A stretch of DNA of 48,082 nucleotides from Muribaculaceae bacterium (GCA_017559355.1 JAFYSL010000013.1:1-48082); one strand, 5' to 3'; positions 18,264-28,424 are shown, numbered from the stretch's first letter. The notes: generated by a model from the sequence alone, not told the origin. A program made the numbers and translations.

Positions 18264-19136
18264 TTATCTCTTATCCACACCCCATAGCAACTTATTGCGA
18301 AGTGTAGAACCAAAATTGTGCTTGAGTCGTTGCACTACCTTTACCACAAATGGTGCTTTGCGCAACTTTATCGTTGAACCAGCAGGCAATGTTACCGAGC
18401 GACCATCAAGACTCACACGATAGTTTGTGGCACGAGATGTTGTAGTGATAGTGAGTTCACGCGAATCGCTCACCACGAGTGGACGCATAGTCAACGAGTG
18501 AGCAGCAATAGGCGAAATAATCCAGTTGGGGGCAGTAGGTTCAACAATCGGACCACCTACCGAAAGGTTATAGCCAGTACTACCTGTAGGGGTTGATACA
18601 ATCAATCCATCACCCTTATACACAGCTAAATCCATGTCGTTAACCTTTGTTTCAACCTCAATCATCGACGCAGTATCTTGTTTAAGAATCGCCACCTCAT
18701 TGAGGGCGTAATTCCAATCAATAATAGCCTCTTTGCGAGTGCTTGTAACCTCAATCAACGCACGATTTTCAACCTTATAAAGGCCATTTTTCAAATCCTC
18801 AACAGCCCCTATCATCTCATCGACAGTAATATCGGCGAGGTAACCAAGATGACCAGTATTGATGCCAAGGATGGGAATTTCTTTATCACCTACCCAACGT
18901 GCCGTGCGCAAAAATGTACCATCGCCACCAATGCTTATAGCCATATCTGCCTCAAAATCATTACCCATAATCACACCATCAACAGGCAACTCTTTAGGCA
19001 ACATTCGACTCAAGTAATTATAAAACTTTGAGTCCATTTCAACCTTAATGCCCGAATGTGATAATTCATCAAGAAAATCAGATAATTGACTGAGGTAATC
19101 CTCTTGATACATATTACCGTAGATTGCTATTTTCAT
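18264..19136 (-). CDS. nadK: NAD kinase
   Basis: It makes NADP from NAD and ATP (or polyphosphate). The hallmark GGDGTFLRTAR is at about residues 70-80, followed by INTGHLGYLADI, the ALNEVAI segment (NE/D motif), and VSTPTGSTGYNLSVGGPIV. The C-terminal IAAHSLTMRPLVVSD is also typical. 290 residues is normal. It is transcribed away from pdxJ, a divergent arrangement common in Bacteroidales. The leader is about 110 bases long. Confidence 0.97.
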   Translation of the reverse strand: MKIAIYGNMYQEDYLSQLSDFLDELSHSGIKVEMDSKFYNYLSRMLPKELPVDGVIMGNDFEADMAISIGGDGTFLRTARWVGDKEIPILGINTGHLGYLADITVDEMIGAVEDLKNGLYKVENRALIEVTSTRKEAIIDWNYALNEVAILKQDTASMIEVETKVNDMDLAVYKGDGLIVSTPTGSTGYNLSVGGPIVEPTAPNWIISPIAAHSLTMRPLVVSDSRELTITTTSRATNYRVSLDGRSVTLPAGSTIKLRKAPFVVKVVQRLKHNFGSTLRNKLLWGVDKR

Positions 19137-19254
19137 GCCGTCGAATGAATTATTTTTAAGGAAACTTTATAATTTGCGTTAACATATCATCTTTTTGCAC
19201 GCAAATCTTTCGCTATTTTATTATTTCTAACTATTTTTGTAGTCTAAATCTTGA

Positions 19255-19286
19255 CAAATTTACGAATAATTATTTAATCACTACAA
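19255..19286 (-). promoter_or_regulatory. promoter of nadK
   Basis: On the minus strand TTG (19286-19284) and TAAATTTG (19262-19255) are 21 bp apart. It lies in the 195-base divergent region between nadK and pdxJ; I found no clear promoter for pdxJ there. Confidence 0.45.
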
Positions 19287-19331
19287 TTATTCAACAACTT
19301 AACTCGTCAAAAAGATTTTTAAAAAGAGAAA

Positions 19332-20045
19332 ATGACAAATTTAAGTGTAAATATCAACAAAGTTGCCACATTGCGTAATGCTCGTGGCGAGAACCAACCT
19401 AATGTGCAACAAGTAGCCGTCGACTGCGAAGCGTTTGGTGCTAACGGCATCACCGTACACCCTCGTCCCGACGAGCGACACATCAAGTATGACGATGTAT
19501 TCAAATTGCGTCCTTTGGTTAAAACCGAGTTCAACATTGAAGGATACCCATCACCCGAATTTATGGACCTCGTGCTTAAAGTTAAGCCCGAGCAAGTAAC
19601 CCTTGTGCCCGATGCTCCCGATGCTCTCACATCAAGTGCTGGCTGGCAAGTGGAACCAAATATGGAATTCCTCACCAGTATCGTCGACACTCTTCGCGAC
19701 GCTGGTATTCGCACCTCAATCTTTGTTGACACCGACATTGACAATATCAAACTTGCAGCTAAGACTGGTGCTGATCGTGTAGAGTTGTTTACCAAACCTT
19801 ATGCCGACCTCTACCCCTCTAACCCCGAAGAGGCTGTTGCTCCCTACATTGTGGCAAGTCAAGCAGCACACAAGGCTGGTCTTGGTGTAAATGCTGGTCA
19901 CGATCTTTCGCTCGAAAATCTCGAATATTTCCACAAGCAAGTGCCCTACCTCAACGAGGTATCAATTGGTCACTCGCTCATCTCCGACGCAATATACCTC
20001 GGATTGCAGGAAACTATCAACCGTTACAAACAATGTCTTAAATAA
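19332..20045 (+). CDS. pdxJ: pyridoxine 5'-phosphate synthase
   Basis: It condenses 1-deoxyxylulose 5-phosphate with 3-amino-2-oxopropyl phosphate to give pyridoxine 5'-phosphate. Family motifs: [29 protein letters not shown] (about 39-51), [20 protein letters not shown] and [13 protein letters not shown] near the C-terminus. 237 residues matches the family. It is intact, whereas pdxB of the same route is broken at 9304-10264. It leads a plus-strand run with the TonB energizing genes 31 bases downstream, a conserved Bacteroidales linkage without an evident metabolic reason. Confidence 0.97.
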   Translation: MTNLSVNINKVATLRNARGENQPNVQQVAVDCEAFGANGITVHPRPDERHIKYDDVFKLRPLVKTEFNIEGYPSPEFMDLVLKVKPEQVTLVPDAPDALTSSAGWQVEPNMEFLTSIVDTLRDAGIRTSIFVDTDIDNIKLAAKTGADRVELFTKPYADLYPSNPEEAVAPYIVASQAAHKAGLGVNAGHDLSLENLEYFHKQVPYLNEVSIGHSLISDAIYLGLQETINRYKQCLK

Positions 20046-20076
20046 TTGCTAACCCACTTATAAATCAACATAAATC

Positions 20077-20811
20077 ATGACACTTCTCAATTCTATAGCA
20101 TCAACTATCGCTGCCGACTCTGTGGCAAATTTCATTGATACAACTGCAACTATTGTTGCTGAAGAAGCAGTTTCTACAACTACTACCACCTCACTCTCTA
20201 TCTGGGACCTCTGCCTCGAAGGTGGATTTATCATGATTCCACTCGCAATTCTCTCGGTAGTAACAATGTACATTTTCATCGAACGCGCTATTGCTATTCA
20301 CAAAGCAAGCAAATATGACCCCGATTTCATGAAACGCATCAAAGACTATGTTTACGAAGGTGAAATTGAGAGTGCTCAAAATCTTTGCAAAAAACAAGAC
20401 TCACCAACAGCTCGTTTGGTGGCTAAAGGTATCTCACGCATTGGTCGTCCAGCCAACGACATTCTCGTAACAATTGAAAACACTGGTAACATCGAAATCG
20501 CTAATCTCAGCAAGGGACTTGCATGGCTTGCGACAACTGCTGCTGGTGCTCCAATGCTCGGTTTCTTGGGAACAGTAATCGGTATGGTCGACGCATTCTA
20601 TAGCATCGCCAACTCGGGCAATGCTGCCTCTATTGGTGATTTCGCTGGTGGCATCTACACTGCATTGGTTACTACTGTTGCCGGTCTTGTAGTGGGTATC
20701 ATCGCACTCTTTGCTTACAACTACCTCGTGGCTCACATCAACAAAGTGATGAACCAACTCGAAGCACGCACCATGGAATTTATGGACCTCCTCAACGAGC
20801 CTAACAAATAA
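20077..20811 (+). CDS. exbB: ExbB/TolQ/MotA-family proton channel subunit
   Basis: This inner-membrane protein forms the proton channel that, with ExbD, powers TonB. Three membrane segments are visible (about 49-70, 150-175, 195-218). The conserved core LATTAAGAPMLGFLGTVIGM and GGIYTALVTTVAGLVVGI is present. 244 residues is typical. The N-terminal 45 residues are a Thr/Ala-rich extension. It is followed 14 bases later by exbD and then a TonB-like gene, which supports the assignment as ExbB over MotA. Confidence 0.93.
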   Translation: MTLLNSIASTIAADSVANFIDTTATIVAEEAVSTTTTTSLSIWDLCLEGGFIMIPLAILSVVTMYIFIERAIAIHKASKYDPDFMKRIKDYVYEGEIESAQNLCKKQDSPTARLVAKGISRIGRPANDILVTIENTGNIEIANLSKGLAWLATTAAGAPMLGFLGTVIGMVDAFYSIANSGNAASIGDFAGGIYTALVTTVAGLVVGIIALFAYNYLVAHINKVMNQLEARTMEFMDLLNEPNK

Positions 20812-20825
20812 TACACCCTTCAACT

Positions 20826-21266
20826 ATGGCATTAAAACGTCAAAACGAAATATCGGCAACATTCTCAATGGCATCTATGACCGATGTCATATTCCTGTTG
20901 CTCGTCTTTTTCATGGTTACTTCAACATTTGTGTTCCCCACAGCACTCGAAGTTAACCTACCACAAAGTTCAGAACAAACAGCCATAAAACCTGGCACTC
21001 GTGTGTATCTCGACCGCGAAATGCAAATCTTCGTATCATACGACAAAGAGGAACCTCAACCCATTCACATCGACTATCTTGTGAGCTACCTTGTAACTTT
21101 GCAAGTGCAAGCCCCCGAGAGCTATATCGCCCTCTATGCCGACGAAGAAGTGCCTTATGGCAAAGTAATTGAAGTGCTCAACCTCGCCGCTCAAAACAAT
21201 CTCAAAATGGTGCTCGCTACCAAGCCCGCACCCACATCGGCACAACCTAAAGCACCTTCACTATAA
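20826..21266 (+). CDS. exbD: ExbD/TolR-family protein
   Basis: Partner of ExbB. A single N-terminal membrane segment carries the essential proton-carrying aspartate: SMTDVIFLLLVFFMV with Asp20. The periplasmic domain (about 45-146) has the usual beta-alpha pattern with VPYGKVIEVLNLAAQNNL near the end. 146 residues is normal. It is 14 bases after exbB and 22 bases before the TonB gene. Confidence 0.93.
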   Translation: MALKRQNEISATFSMASMTDVIFLLLVFFMVTSTFVFPTALEVNLPQSSEQTAIKPGTRVYLDREMQIFVSYDKEEPQPIHIDYLVSYLVTLQVQAPESYIALYADEEVPYGKVIEVLNLAAQNNLKMVLATKPAPTSAQPKAPSL

Positions 21267-21288
21267 CCCTCTTTTAACCCCTCTTGCG

Positions 21289-22089
21289 ATGGATTCATCT
21301 AAAAAATCACGCATCATAGCCATCATAGGCACAATTGCTATTCACCTGTTGCTACTCGTGATTACACTCTGTGTGGTCATCGAGCACACTCCCGTTAAAG
21401 ATGCCGAATGGCCTCCTTGCGATTCAAGCGAAATCTTATTCGGTGGCGAATACGTGATGCTTGGTGATATGGTGCAACCTATCCCTGAGAGCGACCAAGA
21501 GCAACCTGCTCCCGAAGCCAACGAAACTGAAGTACCCGAAGCCGACGACCTCGTTGACGCTGGAGTTCAAGCACAACCCTCACAAGTGGTTACATCTACC
21601 CAAGAATCACCTATGAAGGTAGAAAAGAAACCCGAAACGACTCCTGGTCCTACAAAAGAGGAACTTGAAGCAGCTGAAAAAGCTCGACTTGAAAAAGAAA
21701 AACAAGAACAAATAAAAAATCAAATGAAAAACGCCTTTGCTAGCAATGGTAAATCATCTGACTCTAATGGCAAAGGTAAAGCAGGTCAAACCGACGGAAA
21801 TAGCGAGACGGGAGCCATATCGGGTGCACCTGGCACAAACGTAGGTGGACGCACATTGGCACATTGGGTAAAAACATCAAGTACAAAATCGGGGACGATT
21901 GTTGTTGCAGTGAGTGTTAACCCCGATGGCAAAGTCATTTCAGCCAAAGTACAAAGTGGATCGGGCGCAGCCTATGCCGATGCCACTACTCGCACACGTT
22001 GCGAACAAGCATCATTGCAATGCTCTTTCTCAGTAGCAAAAGATGAAACAAAAGAGCAACGCGGCACTATCACTTGGCGATTTAAGTAG
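21289..22089 (+). CDS. TonB-family energy transducer
   Basis: I use the ATG at 21289 (MDSSKKSR), giving 266 residues. An open frame continues upstream to 21169 but overlaps exbD and reads as non-coding there. One N-terminal membrane segment (about 9-31) is followed by an acidic, proline-containing linker, a charged helix (TKEELEAAEKARLEKEK) and a Gly/Ser-rich stretch. The C-terminal beta-alpha-beta domain, GTIVVAVSVNPDGKVISAKV, is typical of TonB/TolA. Two cysteines (about 235 and 241) in this domain could form a disulphide. With ExbB and ExbD it should energize outer-membrane transporters; which ones is unknown. Confidence 0.85.
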   Translation: MDSSKKSRIIAIIGTIAIHLLLLVITLCVVIEHTPVKDAEWPPCDSSEILFGGEYVMLGDMVQPIPESDQEQPAPEANETEVPEADDLVDAGVQAQPSQVVTSTQESPMKVEKKPETTPGPTKEELEAAEKARLEKEKQEQIKNQMKNAFASNGKSSDSNGKGKAGQTDGNSETGAISGAPGTNVGGRTLAHWVKTSSTKSGTIVVAVSVNPDGKVISAKVQSGSGAAYADATTRTRCEQASLQCSFSVAKDETKEQRGTITWRFK

Positions 22090-22106
22090 AAAAAATCAAT
22101 TCAATA

Positions 22107-25100
22107 ATGAAAAAGTATAATATCATTAACAATTCGCTCGGTTGGCTATGTTTTGTCATCGCAGCGGTTACCTATCTGCTCACACTTGAGCCTACGGCAA
22201 GTTTTTGGGACTGCCCCGAATTTATTTCACAAGGTATGAAACTCGAAGTGGGACACCCACCCGGCAACCCTATTTGGATGCTCACTGCACGCTTCTTTAT
22301 CAACTTTGCAGGTGGCGATGTTTCGTTGGCAGCTTTGATGGTTAATGCAATGTCGGCGCTTCTCAGTGCTGGCACTATCTTGTTGCTATTCTGGACAGTA
22401 ACACATCTTGTGCGTCGCATTATGGTAAAAGATGATGCTACCGAAGTGTCTCTCGCAAAGATGATTGTAATCTTTGGTGCTGGTATTTGTGGTGCATTGG
22501 CATACACTTGGAGCGACACATTCTGGTTTTCAGCCGTAGAGGGTGAGGTATATGCATTCTCATCTTTCTGCACTGCATTAGTGTTCTGGCTCATTTTGAA
22601 ATGGGAAGACCGTGCCGACGACCCTACAAGCGACCGATATCTCATTCTCATCGCCTACGTAATTGGTATTTCTATCGCTGTTCACTTGCTCAACCTATTG
22701 TGTATCCCAGCAATTGGATTGGTGATATATTATCGTAAATATAAAGACACAAACGTAAAAGGATCTCTTATCGCTCTCGCCGTTTCATGCGTAGTAGTAG
22801 GCTTGATTCTTTATGGTTTGGTACCAGGATTTGTTGAAATGGCACAATACTTTGAATTGTTCTTTGTCAACACTTGTGGCATGAGTTACAATATGGGTAC
22901 TCTCATCTATGCAATCGTGCTTGTAGCAACATTCATTTGGGCTATCTACGAACTATACAGCCAACGTTCAACTGGTAAAATCAAATTTTCATCATGTCTT
23001 GCCATCTTCCTTTCGGGAATGCCATTTATGGGTGAAAGTTACTTTATTCCAGTGTTGTTCATGATTGGTCTTATCCTTTATTGCATCTTCACTTCAAAAC
23101 TCCCTATTCGCATACTCAATATCATCATCACAGGTGTGTTGGTAATCTTTATTGGTTACTCATCTTATGCATTGCTCTTGATTCGTGCCGATGCCAACAC
23201 TCCTATGAACCAAAACCAACCCGATAATGTGTTTGCACTATCATCTTACCTCAACCGTGAGCAATATGGTCAACGCCCATTGTTCCGTGGTGCTACTTTT
23301 GCCGAAATAATCTCTTATCAAGAGGACCCCGAAACAGGTCGTCCATCGGTAAAATATGTACCAGCATCGTCAATCCTTCGCGATGCTCATGGTAATGCTG
23401 TTACCACTACAGGTCGCCCTGAGTATGCTAAAGTAGTGAAAACATCGCCCGACCAACCCGATCAATATATCGTAAAAGGTCATAAAACTGATTATGAAGA
23501 AATCCCTGAGTTTAAGATGTTCTTCCCTCGCATCTACAGCACCGATGGTAATCATGTGCGTGGCTATAAAGATTGGGTGAACTACGACTCAAGTAAGGCT
23601 CGTGTAAAAACTGTCAACATGTATGACTCAAAAGAGGGTGGCATGGTGGCTAAAAATATTGCACTCCCCACATTTGCCGACAACCTTTCTTACTTTATCA
23701 ACTATCAAATGAGCCACATGTATTGGCGCTACTTCTTGTGGAACTTTGCAGGCCGTCAAAACGACATTCAAGGCAATGGTGAAGTAACTCAAGGTAACTG
23801 GATTTCGGGCATTCCATTTATTGATAATGCTCGTCTTGGCGACCAATCATTGCTCCCCGATGAGTATGGCAAAGGAAATAAGGGACACAACGTATTCTTC
23901 ATGCTCCCATTATTGTTTGGTATCTTAGGTTTGTTGTGGCAATTATTTGCTTCAAAACGTGGCACAGAACAATTCTGGGTGGTATGCTTCCTCTTCCTCA
24001 TGACAGGTGTAGCAATCGTGCTTTACCTCAACCAAACTCCAGGTCAACCTCGTGAACGTGACTACGCATTCGCAGGTTCATTCTACGCATTTGCTATTTG
24101 GATTGGTATGGCAGTTCCAGCAATTTGGGTAGGTATTAAATCATTGCTCAACAAGAAAAAATCAGCAGTTGAAACTGAGAAAACAGAAGATAAAAAATCA
24201 CTTGCTATTGCAGTTGTTGCAGCCGTATTGGGATTAATCGTGCCATTGCAAATGGTATCGCAAACATGGGACGACCACGATCGCTCTGGTCGCTATGCTG
24301 CACGCGACTTCGGTATGAACTACCTCTCAAGTGTTGACCAAAACGGTATCATCTATGTGAATGGCGACAACGACACATTCCCATTGTGGTATGCTCAAGA
24401 GGTTGAAGGCTATCGCACCGATGTGAAGGTGGTTAATATGTCATACCTCACTACCGATTGGTATGCAAGCCAAATCCAACACCCATCATACGATGCTCCT
24501 GCTATTGATATGTATGCAAAACCTGAGAATTATCTCAACGACAAACTACAATATAGTTACATCATTCCACGCATAAAAATGGCATCGGCTAAAGATGCTT
24601 TGTTGCATCGTTATAGCGATGCTTCATATATGCCCGAATATGGTATCAACACAATCAACGCAGCTGCTGTATATATCCCAGTTAATGCCGATGAAGTGAT
24701 TAAAGCAGGCGTTGTGCCCGAATATCAACGCAATTTAATCGTTGATACTCTTGTTGTTGATATTCAACGCTATGTGCAAGGTCAAGGCGAACCAGGATTG
24801 GCTCTCAACAAAACTCTCACTCTCGACATGATTGCTAAGAGTGCTGAAAATGGCTGGAATCGTCCTATCTATTTCGCAGTTACAGTGCCTAATTCTTATC
24901 ACTTAGGTCTCACTCCCTACCTACAACAAACAGGTATGGCATACCAAGTAACCCCTGCACGCACTGGTGTGAATGGAAACCATGGTATTAATGCCGAAAA
25001 GATGTATGACGTAGTGATGAACAAATATCGTTGGGGCGGTCTTGACCAAGGCAAAGACTTGTACCTCGATGAAACAGTGCGTCGCATGACAAGCACTACT

Positions 25101-25721
25101 CGTAGCACAATGATTGACCTCGCTCACGAATTATATTATCAAGGTGCTGAAGCTCTCGAAGCCGACTCTACTGGTACTCTCGCTAACGAATATTTCGAAA
25201 AATCTCGTAAAGTGCTCAACCTCATGGAAGAAAAACTTCCATCAAGTGTAATGCCTTACGAAAACTATGCAAGTACCGACATTGCCGACCTTTATATTCA
25301 ACTTTATGAAGCTACTGGCAATGAAGATGACAAAAATCGTGCATTGGCTCTTGCTGAAGATGGATTATCTCGCTACACTAAGTTTATCCCTTATCTCGTA
25401 GGTCTCAAAGATTGGCAACTCAAATCAATCGCTTATAGCGAAAAATATGTGTCAAATATTGCAATACCTCAATTTATGATTCTATATCAACAAGCAGGTG
25501 GCGATATTGACAAGAAACTTGAGGAACTTGGTGTAACTATTAAAGATATCTTGTCTTTGCGTTATCGTTTATATCAAGTTGACTATCCTAATATCAGTGC
25601 TGATCATTTTGCTGAACCTATGGCTGAATATTATGGTATGCTTCAATACAAACCATCAGAAATAAAGAAACATCTCACCGAATTCTTTGCCGATAAAGGT
25701 ATCAATCTATCAGTTGAATAA
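22107..25721 (+). CDS. very large DUF2723 (GT117-like) membrane glycosyltransferase
   Basis: A 1204-residue protein. The N-terminal half has about 10-12 membrane segments. The first periplasmic loop carries the family motif ASFWDCPEFISQG (Asp35, Glu38) and GHPPGNPIWML, typical of the GT-C fold. Further loops include NQTPGQPRERDYAFAGSFYAF (about 642-662). A large soluble C-terminal part with helical repeats follows. DUF2723 proteins are homologous to TMEM260 and have been linked to protein O-mannosylation (CAZy GT117), from memory. A role in O-glycosylation of exported proteins is likely but not shown here. It follows the TonB gene by 17 bases and precedes the deacetylase by 12. Confidence 0.85.
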   Translation: MKKYNIINNSLGWLCFVIAAVTYLLTLEPTASFWDCPEFISQGMKLEVGHPPGNPIWMLTARFFINFAGGDVSLAALMVNAMSALLSAGTILLLFWTVTHLVRRIMVKDDATEVSLAKMIVIFGAGICGALAYTWSDTFWFSAVEGEVYAFSSFCTALVFWLILKWEDRADDPTSDRYLILIAYVIGISIAVHLLNLLCIPAIGLVIYYRKYKDTNVKGSLIALAVSCVVVGLILYGLVPGFVEMAQYFELFFVNTCGMSYNMGTLIYAIVLVATFIWAIYELYSQRSTGKIKFSSCLAIFLSGMPFMGESYFIPVLFMIGLILYCIFTSKLPIRILNIIITGVLVIFIGYSSYALLLIRADANTPMNQNQPDNVFALSSYLNREQYGQRPLFRGATFAEIISYQEDPETGRPSVKYVPASSILRDAHGNAVTTTGRPEYAKVVKTSPDQPDQYIVKGHKTDYEEIPEFKMFFPRIYSTDGNHVRGYKDWVNYDSSKARVKTVNMYDSKEGGMVAKNIALPTFADNLSYFINYQMSHMYWRYFLWNFAGRQNDIQGNGEVTQGNWISGIPFIDNARLGDQSLLPDEYGKGNKGHNVFFMLPLLFGILGLLWQLFASKRGTEQFWVVCFLFLMTGVAIVLYLNQTPGQPRERDYAFAGSFYAFAIWIGMAVPAIWVGIKSLLNKKKSAVETEKTEDKKSLAIAVVAAVLGLIVPLQMVSQTWDDHDRSGRYAARDFGMNYLSSVDQNGIIYVNGDNDTFPLWYAQEVEGYRTDVKVVNMSYLTTDWYASQIQHPSYDAPAIDMYAKPENYLNDKLQYSYIIPRIKMASAKDALLHRYSDASYMPEYGINTINAAAVYIPVNADEVIKAGVVPEYQRNLIVDTLVVDIQRYVQGQGEPGLALNKTLTLDMIAKSAENGWNRPIYFAVTVPNSYHLGLTPYLQQTGMAYQVTPARTGVNGNHGINAEKMYDVVMNKYRWGGLDQGKDLYLDETVRRMTSTTRSTMIDLAHELYYQGAEALEADSTGTLANEYFEKSRKVLNLMEEKLPSSVMPYENYASTDIADLYIQLYEATGNEDDKNRALALAEDGLSRYTKFIPYLVGLKDWQLKSIAYSEKYVSNIAIPQFMILYQQAGGDIDKKLEELGVTIKDILSLRYRLYQVDYPNISADHFAEPMAEYYGMLQYKPSEIKKHLTEFFADKGINLSVE

Positions 25722-25733
25722 AAACTGAAATCT

Positions 25734-26351
25734 ATGTTCATCGAACAACCACCGTTACTCTATCGCATATTCTTCCCCGAAGCAATATGGCGCATAAAAC
25801 GCAAAAAGCAACGAGTGGTATATCTCACTTTCGACGATGGTCCAATACCTGAGGTTACACCTTGGGTATTGGACACGCTCGATAAATATAACATCAAAGC
25901 GACCTTTTTCATGGTGGGCGACAATGTGCGCCGACACCCATGGTTATTGGACGAGATTAAAACTCGTGGACATAGTTTTGGCAACCACACTATGCACCAT
26001 TTGAGAGGTTTAAAAACCTCAACCCAACTCTATCTCGAAGACATTGCCGCAGCAAGTAAATATATCGATTCATCTCTATTCCGTCCGCCTCATGGATTGA
26101 TGCGCCCCTCACAAGCTCGTGCCATCAAGAAAAATTACAACATTGTGATGTATGACCTCGTAACTCGCGACTATAGTCATAACCGTAACAGTCAAGAGGT
26201 GTTAGACAATGTAAAGAAATATACTCGCAATGGGTCGATAATCGTGTTCCACGACTCACTTCGCGCCGAGCGAAATCTCAAATTTGCCCTACCTCGCGCC
26301 ATCAAATGGCTCAAAAGTGAAGGATATGAATTCAGAACAATTCCCATGTAG
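25734..26351 (+). CDS. polysaccharide deacetylase (NodB homology)
   Basis: 205 residues covering one NodB domain. The metal-binding triad is visible: Asp35 in LTFDDGP and His85/His89 in GNHTMHH; motif 3 is FRPPHG and a final FHDS carries the catalytic His. The enzyme removes N-acetyl groups from a glycan such as peptidoglycan or chitooligosaccharide; the actual substrate is unknown. There is no obvious signal peptide, although a hydrophobic patch near the start could act as an anchor. It sits directly behind the GT117-like gene and overlaps queG by 26 bases. Confidence 0.88.
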   Translation: MFIEQPPLLYRIFFPEAIWRIKRKKQRVVYLTFDDGPIPEVTPWVLDTLDKYNIKATFFMVGDNVRRHPWLLDEIKTRGHSFGNHTMHHLRGLKTSTQLYLEDIAAASKYIDSSLFRPPHGLMRPSQARAIKKNYNIVMYDLVTRDYSHNRNSQEVLDNVKKYTRNGSIIVFHDSLRAERNLKFALPRAIKWLKSEGYEFRTIPM

Positions 26352-27249
26352 TAGCGATTTGCGCGCGATTGCTGATGACTTAGGATTTAGCGCAATTGGT
26401 GTTGCAGAGGTATCTGAAGTGCCTCAACCGGTCATTGACCAATACAATAAGTGGATTAAGGCAATTCATCATGGCGAAATGGCATACATGGAGCGATACG
26501 AAGATATACGTCGCAATCCTCGTTTATTGCTCGATAATGCCCAATCTATAATCGCAGTGGTAGCGAACTACCATTCCCCATTAAAACCCCGTAAAAACGC
26601 CCTCAAATGGGCTTCTTACTCACTTGGCGATGACTATCACGATGTGATGCGCAAGAAACTCGCAGTTCTTGCCTCTTTTGTCGAAGAAAATTGGGGTGGA
26701 GAAATTCGTGTATGCGTTGACACTGCACCCATTTTTGAACGCTATTGGGCACAACAAGCTGGAGTAGGTTTTATCGGGAAAAACTCTATGCTCATAGTAC
26801 CTGAGGTTGGTTCTTATGTGTTTATCGGCATCATACTTTCAACCGTAAAGTTTCAGCCCAACGAACCATGCACACTCAGTTGCATGGGATGCAACGCTTG
26901 CATTCGCCATTGTCCAGGCAAAGCAATATCTCTCAGTAGCACGATTGACGCTCGCCGATGCCACTCCTACCTCTCTATTGAATATCGTGGCGAACTGCCT
27001 AGCGAGCTCAATCTCGATGGCAAGATATATGGTTGCGATGTGTGCCAAAGCGTGTGCCCACACAATTTCAATGCGCCCACTACTAAAATCGCTGAATTCC
27101 TACCTCGTCAAGAAATTATCGACCTTTCGCACGACGACATCAACGCAATGACACAAGAAGATTTCTCACGCATTTTTCGCCGTTCGGCCATCAAACGCAC
27201 AAAACTCACCGGTCTACAACGCAACAACCTCCATTGCACAAAAAAGTAG
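26326..27249 (+). CDS. queG: epoxyqueuosine reductase
   Basis: It reduces epoxyqueuosine to queuosine in tRNA, using cobalamin and two 4Fe-4S clusters. Both cluster motifs are present: CTLSCMGCNACIRHCPG and CDVCQSVCPHN. IFERYWAQQAGVGFIGKNSML and EYRGELP are also typical. I choose the ATG at 26326 (307 residues), which has AGTGAAGG just upstream. A TTG start at 26284 would add 14 residues inside the deacetylase gene. It ends the plus-strand run and is convergent with the efflux operon 14 bases away. Confidence 0.95.
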   Translation: MNSEQFPCSSDLRAIADDLGFSAIGVAEVSEVPQPVIDQYNKWIKAIHHGEMAYMERYEDIRRNPRLLLDNAQSIIAVVANYHSPLKPRKNALKWASYSLGDDYHDVMRKKLAVLASFVEENWGGEIRVCVDTAPIFERYWAQQAGVGFIGKNSMLIVPEVGSYVFIGIILSTVKFQPNEPCTLSCMGCNACIRHCPGKAISLSSTIDARRCHSYLSIEYRGELPSELNLDGKIYGCDVCQSVCPHNFNAPTTKIAEFLPRQEIIDLSHDDINAMTQEDFSRIFRRSAIKRTKLTGLQRNNLHCTKK

Positions 27250-27262
27250 GAAAAACCCAACT

Positions 27263-28414
27263 CTATTTTCTCCTCCACAAAAAACTTGCAATAACAAAGT
27301 ACACTCCCGCAAGAATCCAAAGTATTATGTAAGGAGTTGTAACATGCGAAAGCGTTGCGCTATTGGAATTGATATTAACGAAACCTTCTACTCCCCATGT
27401 AGCAGGAATTATATCGCTGAGTTGTCGCCAAGGAAACTCCATTGCATAACGTGGCCATGTCAACCCCGAAAGAAATAGAAATATCAACGACATAAATACG
27501 ACGACAAGAAATGATGTCTCTCGTTCACGCACAAACACTTGCAATACCTGCCCCAAAAATGCCGAGGCAAACAAGAATGGCACTATAAACAACATTATAT
27601 CCACCACACTACCCACATGAGGCAATCCAAACATAAGTGGAACAAAATGGAGCATATATAGTGTTAGTGGAATATAGATTACCACATAACATAAAGATTT
27701 GCCCAATATGATAACTTCTGCTGATGTTTCAATTGCGAGCGGATCTATTCTTGAATTTTTGCGCCGACGGTCGCGTGAAGTGCCACAAAGCATCACTACC
27801 CCTAAAATGATACTCTGCTGAATAATAAGTATCAACACTCCAGGAATAACAAACGAAGCAAATCCCTGCGTTACATCTCCAAGGATAAATGCTTGCGAAT
27901 TTATTGCCGACACACTCAACCCAGATGCCAACTCTCCCACCTCGTTGAGCAACGCTTGTCGTTGACTATCTCCTACAGCCATTTGTATGTCGGTGAGTGC
28001 CTCCATAAAAGTGCGATAACGCATCAATAGACTCATATCATAATAGAATGGCACAACGGCTTGCTCCCCTTCTACAAGTCGCTGAGAGTAGTCGCTCGGT
28101 ATATACATTATTCCATAACACACTTTTTCATTGAGACAACGGCGAGCCTCAGCCATATCCGAAGCATATCCCACAAGTTGCATTTCGGGGGTAGCATCGG
28201 CCATCTGCACAAGTTCGCGACTTTTAGGCGTGCGACTATCATCAACCACTACAAATGGCACCTCTTCAACCATCTCTTTGTTGTATATCAGCGTATAAAG
28301 AATTGGATATATCAATGGCAAAAAGAGGAAGAATAGCATTACCCCCTCATCGTGGGTAACAAGATAAAACTCCCTTCGCCACACTCGAAACAACGACTCA
28401 AACCACTTCTTCAT
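27263..28414 (-). CDS. ABC-2 type transporter permease
   Basis: 383 residues in the ABC-2 permease layout of the YhhJ/YbhS kind: one N-terminal membrane segment (about 28-45), a periplasmic domain of about 150 residues (FVVVDDSRTPKSRELVQM...), then five to six segments from about 180 on. The conserved FLSGLTWPRYAMEFPWRQLSDIIPATWGVEGF region before the last segment is present. It is 10 bases after a similar permease gene, so the two probably form a heterodimer. No ATP-binding subunit gene lies in the cluster. The exported compound is unknown. Confidence 0.85.
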   Translation of the reverse strand: MKKWFESLFRVWRREFYLVTHDEGVMLFFLFLPLIYPILYTLIYNKEMVEEVPFVVVDDSRTPKSRELVQMADATPEMQLVGYASDMAEARRCLNEKVCYGIMYIPSDYSQRLVEGEQAVVPFYYDMSLLMRYRTFMEALTDIQMAVGDSQRQALLNEVGELASGLSVSAINSQAFILGDVTQGFASFVIPGVLILIIQQSIILGVVMLCGTSRDRRRKNSRIDPLAIETSAEVIILGKSLCYVVIYIPLTLYMLHFVPLMFGLPHVGSVVDIMLFIVPFLFASAFLGQVLQVFVRERETSFLVVVFMSLIFLFLSGLTWPRYAMEFPWRQLSDIIPATWGVEGFVNINSNSATLSHVTTPYIILWILAGVYFVIASFLWRRK

Positions 28415-28424
28415 ATCTGTGAGA

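Noticed and set aside
21169-21288. Extension of the TonB gene to an upstream ATG inside exbD
   Set aside because: The added 40 residues read in a second frame over the end of exbD and have no family resemblance. The ATG at 21289 gives the usual short cytoplasmic tail before the membrane segment.
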